Shown: positions 59,122-64,000 of the stretch, one piece after another
Numbering within the stretch: the first letter of the stretch is position 1
Layout of the letters: every line of letters starts with the position of its first letter
Origin: Exiguobacterium acetylicum DSM 20416
GTDB lineage: Bacteria > Bacillota > Bacilli > Exiguobacteriales > Exiguobacteriaceae
Direction: 5' to 3'
DNA length: 64,000 nucleotides
Assembly (NCBI RefSeq): GCF_000702605.1
Contig: NZ_JNIR01000001.1
Location: forward strand, 796,501 to 860,500
The notes under the pieces: model-generated
What the model saw: only the letters and a program-made list of their open reading frames with translations
Database searches by the model: none
Told to the model about the DNA's origin: nothing
Program-made: the position numbers and the translations under genes

Positions 59122-60215
59122 GTCGCGAGTTATTGAAGGTGGAATGGCAAAAGGTAAAGCAACAAAAGATGGTCTGGGTTCTCCTGTGCTTTGTGTTTAT
59201 CGTCGGTCTGATTTTTTCGTTTAGTCGGATGGGCTTACCTGGGACGGAACGAACGAATGCACCGTTTGAAGGAAAATTGACGAAGGACTTCGTAGAACAG
59301 GCAAGAGAAGGAAAAAAGCGTGTAACAAAGGATGGGATTACGAAAGCAGAACAGGACGAATACGGGATATATTTGCAGGTTCTGAAGGCGAATGGACGGC
59401 ATCAGTCGCAATCGCAACGTGTCGACGAATTGCGTCAAGAAGCGCGCTCTGCGACATCTGACATCAAAAAACGAAAACTCGAACAAGAAGCGTCGTTGCT
59501 TGCGAAAATTGATTATCAACACGTTGGCAACTACCGGACGCTTGATCAATTCATCGTATTTCTCGGTGTCGGAGGATTTGCGTTGTTGGCGATCGTCTTG
59601 ACGTTAGTAACCGCGACGAGTTACTCGCGCGAAGCGCAGACCGGGATGTTGCAACTGCTCTATAGTTCAAAGCATGGTCGCAAAGACGTCCTGACGGCAA
59701 AATTAACACTCTCGATCCTGCTCGTCACTGGCATCATCCTCGTTTACAATATCGTGCAGTGGCTCTTATTTTTCCGTCAGTCGAGCGGCTGGGAGTTACC
59801 GATTCAGTTTAACTATCATGATTCTCCATATCCGTTGACATTCGGGCAACTGTATCTGCTCGCTATTTTGATGCAGTGGCTGGTCGGCATCTCATTAGTC
59901 ATGACGTTCACGTTTTTCTCATTACTCGTCCGACATGTCCTCGCTGTTCTGATACTCGCATCGATCTGGCTGATTAGTCCGTTCGTGCTCGAGAAGTTCG
60001 TCGGAGGCATCATGGCTAGCGAAACGATTCGGTCACTTCTCCTCCTGACACAAGGACAATCATTGATGGTGTTCGTATTGTTTAAGGATTACCTTGCTAT
60101 ATCGGTGTTTGGGCAACCCATTACTTTACCAGTAGTCGTCATCGCCAGTAGCATCGCGACGATCCTCTTGTTCGGCTGGGGTTGTTACAAGCTGGTCTCT
60201 CGCCAGTCCGCCTAA
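59118..60215 (+). CDS. ABC-2 type permease subunit 2
   Basis: A 365-residue membrane protein, related in plan to the preceding permease. An N-terminal helix (MVWVLLCFVFIVGLIFSF) is followed by an external, strongly charged coiled stretch (about residues 45-150, rich in Lys, Glu and Gln), then five helices. TATSYSREAQTGMLQLLYSSKHGRKDVLTAK (pattern) is the coupling loop, similar to that of subunit 1, so the two probably form a heterodimer with the ATPase at 57191. AAGGAGG precedes the ATG at 59118, which overlaps the previous stop. Confidence 0.83.
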   Translation: MSRELLKVEWQKVKQQKMVWVLLCFVFIVGLIFSFSRMGLPGTERTNAPFEGKLTKDFVEQAREGKKRVTKDGITKAEQDEYGIYLQVLKANGRHQSQSQRVDELRQEARSATSDIKKRKLEQEASLLAKIDYQHVGNYRTLDQFIVFLGVGGFALLAIVLTLVTATSYSREAQTGMLQLLYSSKHGRKDVLTAKLTLSILLVTGIILVYNIVQWLLFFRQSSGWELPIQFNYHDSPYPLTFGQLYLLAILMQWLVGISLVMTFTFFSLLVRHVLAVLILASIWLISPFVLEKFVGGIMASETIRSLLLLTQGQSLMVFVLFKDYLAISVFGQPITLPVVVIASSIATILLFGWGCYKLVSRQSA

Positions 60216-60262
60216 AAAACGCTTCGCACCGGAAAAGTTGTCCGGTGCGAAGCGTCTTTTTT
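60214..60262. terminator. Bidirectional terminator
   Basis: ACGCTTCGCACCGG pairs perfectly with CCGGTGCGAAGCGT, flanked by A on the left and T on the right, between convergent genes. Confidence 0.93.
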
Positions 60263-60302
60263 GCGTTTTGACTAGGAATCGATGTGTCCTAAGGCGAAAG
60301 CA

Positions 60303-61196
60303 TCAAGACGTGAAGTTTTTCTCTGCCGCTTTACAGGCACGCAATAAGGCATCCTTGAAGAAACGATCTTCCTGCGAAGCGAGTTGTTGTGTCGCTTCTT
60401 CGTCTCCGCGCAGTGAGCGGGCGAGCATCTGGATGACCTTGACCCAGCGGCGGACGTGATCGAGTTGTGGGCGACCCATCGCGACGTATACCGTAAACCA
60501 ATCGTTTTGATCGCGACGGATCATCCGCTGGAACAATGATTTCGCGAGATCGACTTCTTCGGTCGTCGGGAGTTCGTTCGTCTCGAAATAAAGACGTAAC
60601 GCTGCGACAGCAGTCGCATATGCTGCTTTGACGTCTTCCGACGGTTGGTGTTTGCCGTAATCAGATGTCGACAGATGAAGTAAGGCGGGTTTCTTTTCGA
60701 CACCCGTGATCCAAGCGGAGATCGTCTTATTGCCTTTATAGGCTTGACGGTTCGCGACCGGGAGCTTCGCCGTGACATTACCGACTTTCCCGATCAAGGT
60801 CACTTTATTGTTGCGATCTTGGATTTCAGTCACTTTCATCTCGACCGTATCCCCCATTTCATGGGGAATGGCTTTCGGCTGAAGCTTTTCTCCTGCCGAG
60901 AGTGGCGAGCGCTTGCGGATCATCCGCAGTGCTTCCTGTTCAATCCGGTCGTCAAGCGACCAGAGATGCTCTGGTGGAACGTTACGGAACCGGCGACGTC
61001 GAACCTTGATGTACTGGTCAAGCGCGTCAGCAGCTTGCTCCCGCGTCGATTCGCCACGTGCGACGGGGCCGATGATGTCTCGGAGCGTAATGGATTCGAG
61101 ACGTTCCATGATGCCTTCGAACGGGATGAGTTCCATTACGTAGAGACTACAGACGACGAGTTCGCATTCGCGAGGAGTGAGTGGGCGTTTGGCCAT
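60303..61196 (-). CDS. Conserved hypothetical cytoplasmic protein
   Basis: A 297-residue basic protein; I recognise no family. The first 80 residues are helical (CELVVCSLYVMELIPFEGIMERL, TREQAADALDQYIKVRRRRFRN). A central beta-rich stretch (GDTVEMKVTEIQDRNNKVTLIGKVGNV, NKTISAWITGVEKKPALLHLS) could be an OB-like nucleic-acid-binding barrel, and the C-terminal 100 residues are helical with many Arg/Lys. This layout would suit an RNA- or DNA-binding accessory protein, but that is inference. The ATG at 61196 has AAAGGAAG upstream. Monocistronic. Confidence 0.66.
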   Translation of the reverse strand: MAKRPLTPRECELVVCSLYVMELIPFEGIMERLESITLRDIIGPVARGESTREQAADALDQYIKVRRRRFRNVPPEHLWSLDDRIEQEALRMIRKRSPLSAGEKLQPKAIPHEMGDTVEMKVTEIQDRNNKVTLIGKVGNVTAKLPVANRQAYKGNKTISAWITGVEKKPALLHLSTSDYGKHQPSEDVKAAYATAVAALRLYFETNELPTTEEVDLAKSLFQRMIRRDQNDWFTVYVAMGRPQLDHVRRWVKVIQMLARSLRGDEEATQQLASQEDRFFKDALLRACKAAEKNFTS

Positions 61197-61238
61197 AAAT
61201 TGACTTCCTTTCAGCTGGTTGATGTTTCTAGTATACCA

Positions 61239-61277
61239 AAAAAAAGCCATCGTCACGTAATCCCGTGACGATGGTCT
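61239..61277 (-). terminator. Rho-independent terminator
   Basis: On the minus strand ACCATCGTCACG pairs with CGTGACGATGG, followed by eight T. Ends the DUF1659-DUF2922 unit. Confidence 0.9.
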
Positions 61278-61285
61278 GAAAAAGC

Positions 61286-61492
61286 TTACAAGACGAATGC
61301 CGATTCCGAACTGTTTTGCAATTCAGCGGACGCGAGACGTGTGACACCGTTCATGAACGGGTCATGGGCGACGAACAAGTCACCGATTGCTTTGATCTCA
61401 GCCACGGTCGCATTCTCCTTCGCACCAGCGATCCGTAAGCGATACGGCTTTTTCGTCACCGTATCGAACGTCAGGACGATCGTATGTTCCAT
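61286..61492 (-). CDS. DUF2922 family protein
   Basis: A 68-residue protein. EHTIVLTFDTVTKKPYRLRIAGAKENATVAEIKAIGDLFVAHD (overall) is the DUF2922 pattern, a short beta hairpin followed by a helix. Function is unknown. AAAGGAG lies nine bases before the ATG at 61492; a TTG at 61495 is an alternative. It lies 36 bases after the DUF1659 gene, the usual pairing in Bacillales. Confidence 0.85.
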   Translation of the reverse strand: MEHTIVLTFDTVTKKPYRLRIAGAKENATVAEIKAIGDLFVAHDPFMNGVTRLASAELQNSSESAFVL

Positions 61493-61528
61493 CAATGGTC
61501 ACTCCTTTCGTGAAATGTAGAGGATGGG

Positions 61529-61756
61529 TCATGCCTTCAGTAAAGCGTAGTCACGGCTGATTTCCGTCAGCGCGTAACGTCCGTCGAGTAAGCTGCCGAT
61601 CGATTGCCCGATCGAAGCGACGACGTCTGCTGGAAGATTCGAACGTAAGCCGTTGTAGCGGCGGCGAGCGACGACGGCATCACCGTTCGCTGTCACCTTG
61701 TCCTTACGCTCGAAGACGATGACGAGACTCGTCTTGATCTCTTCTGCTTGTGTCAT
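61529..61756 (-). CDS. DUF1659 family protein
   Basis: A 75-residue protein with TSLVIVFERKDKVTANGDAVVARRRYNGLRSNLPADVVASIGQSIGSLL (overall), the DUF1659 pattern that ends with a short strand (YALTEISRDYALL). Function is unknown; it is regularly next to DUF2922, as here. AGGAGG lies eight bases before the ATG at 61756. Divergent from the potassium channel gene with only 68 bases between. Confidence 0.85.
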   Translation of the reverse strand: MTQAEEIKTSLVIVFERKDKVTANGDAVVARRRYNGLRSNLPADVVASIGQSIGSLLDGRYALTEISRDYALLKA

Positions 61757-61824
61757 GTGTATCACCTCCTTCGCCCTTATTGACAGGGGAAGAGACCGGA
61801 TTGTTCGAAAGGAATGAAAAAAAC

Positions 61825-62820
61825 ATGGTCTGGTTACGTTTTTTACGAAAAGTCTCGTTTCTACGGATGCGGACGCTCGGATATGCATCGTTGATCTTCG
61901 TCTTCGGTGTCGCGGGCATCATGTATGCTCTTGAGCCGGAGACGTTCGGGTCCTACTTCCGCGCCGTCTACTGGACGATGACGACCGTCGTCACGGTCGG
62001 ATACGGTGACTTCTTCCCGAACTCGGATACCGGTCGGATTCTGACGATCTTCGTGTTCATCTTCGGGATCGGGATCGTCGGTGGATTGATCTCAAAACTG
62101 GTCGACGGTGTCCAGTTGATTCGTAATCAAAAGGAAAGAGGGTTGTTACAAGTGAAGGAAACAGGACATACGGTCGTCTTCGGTTACAGTCGGCGTTCGA
62201 AGCACGTCATCGAATCATTGCTTGAACATACGGATGTCGTCCTCGTCGACGACCTAGAGCGAGAGCCATTCAGTCATCCCCGATTCCATTACGTCTGTGG
62301 TGATCCGGCACTGACGTCGACGCTCGAGCGAGCTCACATCGAAAAGGCGGTCCGCGCGATCGTCCTTGCGGATCATTCGATTCCGCCAGTCCATGCTGAC
62401 GGACGAACACTGTTGATCGCTTCAAGCATCGAACGGGCGAATCCGAACATTTACACGATCGTCGAGATGATGCTCGAAGAACACCTCGACAGCTTTGAAC
62501 AGGTCAAGGTTGATGAGGTATTGCTCGGTGACGAGACGATTGCCCGGATGGCGATCCTCGCGTCCCATCATCCTGGCGTAACGAAAGTCGTGACGAACTT
62601 ATTGACGAAGGATGGTGAGGGAATGTTCTCGATTCCGACACGACCGGAATGGGCGACATACCGCGATGCGTTTCACGCCTTGCTGGAAGAAGGAGTGACG
62701 ATTCTATCCGACGGGAAGCGGCTGGATTTGAACCAACGTCTCGACGAAACGATTCCGAAAAATGGAACGCTGATCGTCTTATGTTCGGAGGAAACCGCCC
62801 AACGAATCGGAGCAATTTAG
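61825..62820 (+). CDS. Potassium channel with RCK/TrkA-N domain (YugO-like)
   Basis: A 331-residue channel subunit. Two transmembrane helices (about 16-38 and 70-95) flank a pore loop with the selectivity filter TVVTVGYGDFFP. From about residue 113, HTVVFGYSRRSKHVIESLL opens a Rossmann-fold regulatory domain, with VLVDDLER and YVCGDPALTSTLERAHI continuing it. VFGYS replaces the classic GxGxxG, so nucleotide binding may be altered. In Bacillus, YugO releases potassium during biofilm signalling. The ATG at 61825 has AAAGGA 11 bases upstream; other frames upstream lack a site. Confidence 0.92.
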   Translation: MVWLRFLRKVSFLRMRTLGYASLIFVFGVAGIMYALEPETFGSYFRAVYWTMTTVVTVGYGDFFPNSDTGRILTIFVFIFGIGIVGGLISKLVDGVQLIRNQKERGLLQVKETGHTVVFGYSRRSKHVIESLLEHTDVVLVDDLEREPFSHPRFHYVCGDPALTSTLERAHIEKAVRAIVLADHSIPPVHADGRTLLIASSIERANPNIYTIVEMMLEEHLDSFEQVKVDEVLLGDETIARMAILASHHPGVTKVVTNLLTKDGEGMFSIPTRPEWATYRDAFHALLEEGVTILSDGKRLDLNQRLDETIPKNGTLIVLCSEETAQRIGAI

Positions 62821-62889
62821 GTCGGGCATGATTCAACTAATCTTTTTTCGGGTATAGTAAACAAATTTACTAGACGGAGGAAAAGGATT

Positions 62890-63582
62890 ATGACACAACC
62901 ACAACCAGAATGGATCCAAGAATTATTTGAGACGGTCGATCAAGGCGAAATTAAAAATGCACCGAAATTACTCTATATGGCATTGACTCTTGAACCAAGT
63001 TATTTTACAAAAGCAGTTAGTCGTTTTAATCAACGATTGGAAGTCGAACCATTAACGGACGTTTCGGAACTACTGACGGTGTATCGTCAATTCTTCCTCT
63101 CAGCTAATCCATCTGAGGAATACTGGTCACTTGCTTGGAACGAACTCATCCAGACCCTACAACATATGATCGATCGACCAGAAGCGCAGCAATTACTTAA
63201 AGAACATGTTGATTTACTCGACTGGTGGTCAAGTGAATCCTTACTGTCACTCCCGAGCTGGTTGACGATTTTAGATGTCGCAGAACGGATTGACGCGCTC
63301 GATCAATTTAGCAGTTATCTTCCAGATATCTTCGAGAGCTATGCGCTCGAGACAGCAAAGGATGAACCGTTCGCTCGTCTTGCCTGGTACGCACTCGCAA
63401 GCAATCAACAAGAGTTGCTTGCCCCGTACAGAGACCGGATTGAAGCCGGTTCATCGAAGGAAATTCAGTCTCTTCGTCAAGCGGATCTCGTCGATCAAAT
63501 TGAAACGACACGGGTCGTTATGTTAAAGTCGAAAGATAACGAGCCGATTGAATTAACATTTGATCGAAAATGGACATTATAA
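62890..63582 (+). CDS. Conserved hypothetical protein
   Basis: A 230-residue acidic, almost wholly helical soluble protein. Repeated 35-residue helical pairs (EIKNAPKLLYMALTLEPSYF, LTVYRQFFLSANPSEEYWSLAWNELIQTL, EPFARLAWYALASNQQELLAPYRDRI) suggest a TPR- or ARM-like solenoid, but no family is recognised. The chain ends with a short beta segment (TRVVMLKSKDNEPIELTFDRKWTL). GGAGG precedes the ATG. It is followed 59 bases later by the truncated gene at the window end, probably in the same transcript. Confidence 0.66.
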   Translation: MTQPQPEWIQELFETVDQGEIKNAPKLLYMALTLEPSYFTKAVSRFNQRLEVEPLTDVSELLTVYRQFFLSANPSEEYWSLAWNELIQTLQHMIDRPEAQQLLKEHVDLLDWWSSESLLSLPSWLTILDVAERIDALDQFSSYLPDIFESYALETAKDEPFARLAWYALASNQQELLAPYRDRIEAGSSKEIQSLRQADLVDQIETTRVVMLKSKDNEPIELTFDRKWTL

Positions 63583-63641
63583 ATTATCGAAGAAAAAATG
63601 ACACCTAGAAGCCGCACGAATCCAATCCAAGGGGTGTAGGG

Positions 63642-64000
63642 ATGATTCACGTCAATTTACCGAGTGGTGACTATGTCGTGTTAGTAGAAATAAATCGTGA
63701 AGTGCTGCTGTGTCATTCGATTGAAGAAGCGGAACAAGCACAACGTGACCGGTATGAACTGGTCGGACGGATGAGCGAACGCTTGCCGGCAGAAGTGATT
63801 GGACCCTCGATTGCGGACTTCGTCCGCTTTTCGACTGGGTTCATCGGCGAAGAAGTAACGTGGCATGAAGAAGAGGAAGCGTTCTTTTGCCAACAGTTCG
63901 AGACGTTCGACGGTTCCCCGTTAGGTGAAGATTTGACGGGTATCGATGCAACGCGTTGGCGTGCGGTCCTTGCACGCTATTATGCTTACGTGACGATCGG
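63642..64000 (+). CDS. Hypothetical protein (3' end outside window)
   Basis: The frame opens at an ATG preceded by AAGGGG and GTAGGG and stays open to the last base, giving at least 119 residues. It begins MIHVNLPSGDYVVLVEINRE and continues with an acidic middle (HEEEEAFFCQQFETFDG). No signal peptide or membrane segment is visible in this part. Because the stop lies outside the window, neither length nor family can be judged. Confidence 0.7.
   Translation, partial: MIHVNLPSGDYVVLVEINREVLLCHSIEEAEQAQRDRYELVGRMSERLPAEVIGPSIADFVRFSTGFIGEEVTWHEEEEAFFCQQFETFDGSPLGEDLTGIDATRWRAVLARYYAYVTI

Overview
The window looks like chromosomal DNA of a low-to-mid GC Bacillales bacterium. Exiguobacterium is my best guess. 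The reasons are strong Bacillus-type ribosome binding sites (AAGGAGG), roughly even base composition, the thiazole cluster order tenI-thiO-thiS-thiG-thiF, an amaP-DUF2273-Asp23 operon with a sigma-B-like promoter, a DUF2922/DUF1659 pair, and CcpA-, Rex-, Fnr- and Zur-type boxes. The genus is inferred. There are no rRNA or tRNA genes, no CRISPR array, no prophage and no intact insertion sequence. Both ends of the window cut a gene.

Layout. 1-3.4 kb: 3' part of a thiamin-thiazole operon. 3.5-4.4 kb: a small membrane protein and an AT-rich lipoprotein gene. 4.7-9.6 kb: sbcD-sbcC and an AAC(3)-like acetyltransferase. 9.7-12.3 kb: Bax-inhibitor-like protein, COG4627-like protein, an L7/L12-motif membrane protein, and a NERD protein. 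12.3-13.9 kb: MarR regulator and the membrane exporter it probably controls. 14.0-17.5 kb: arsR-arsB-CoA-disulfide reductase. 17.6-20.5 kb: PadR/DUF2812 and two unknown envelope-associated genes. 20.6-23.5 kb: a Rossmann reductase and two tandem PheC-like periplasmic-binding-fold proteins. 23.6-25.3 kb: DrrAB-like ABC pair. 25.3-26.6 kb: alkaline-shock operon. 26.9-32.3 kb, mostly minus strand: amino acid permease, unknown protein, DedA, YuiF-like antiporter, beta-carbonic anhydrase. 32.6-35.2 kb: adhE. 35.4-40.0 kb: membrane protein and a secreted cyclic-nucleotide phosphodiesterase/5'-nucleotidase.

40.0-44.7 kb: a LysR gene broken by a one-base frameshift, divergent from a ketopantoate-reductase-family gene and an acetoacetate decarboxylase, then GrpB, DinB and hydrolase genes. 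45.2-50.5 kb: Zur-boxed CobW GTPase, cardiolipin synthase, GH31 glucosidase. 50.6-54.2 kb: SUKH protein, DUF1643-like protein, lytic transglycosylase, CPBP protease, unknown gene. 54.5-60.2 kb: a six-gene ABC operon behind a strong palindromic operator. 60.3-64 kb: unknown protein, DUF2922/DUF1659, potassium channel, and two unknown genes.

The richest signals are regulatory. They include paired identical half-sites around marR; a composite adhE promoter (Fnr-like, cre, Rex); a 23-bp Zur-type palindrome before cobW; a sigma-B promoter before amaP; and perfect palindromes before the LysR-linked operon, the PadR pair, the YuiF gene and the ABC operon. Four intergenic copies of a Bacillaceae-style inverted-terminus repeat lie at 36.9, 44.8, 45.0 and 54.3 kb. 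I found no clear multi-gene defence or other plainly undescribed system. The best candidates for new biology are the tandem PheC-like proteins with a structured leader, the ars operon carrying a CoA-disulfide reductase, and the regulator-less ABC operon.
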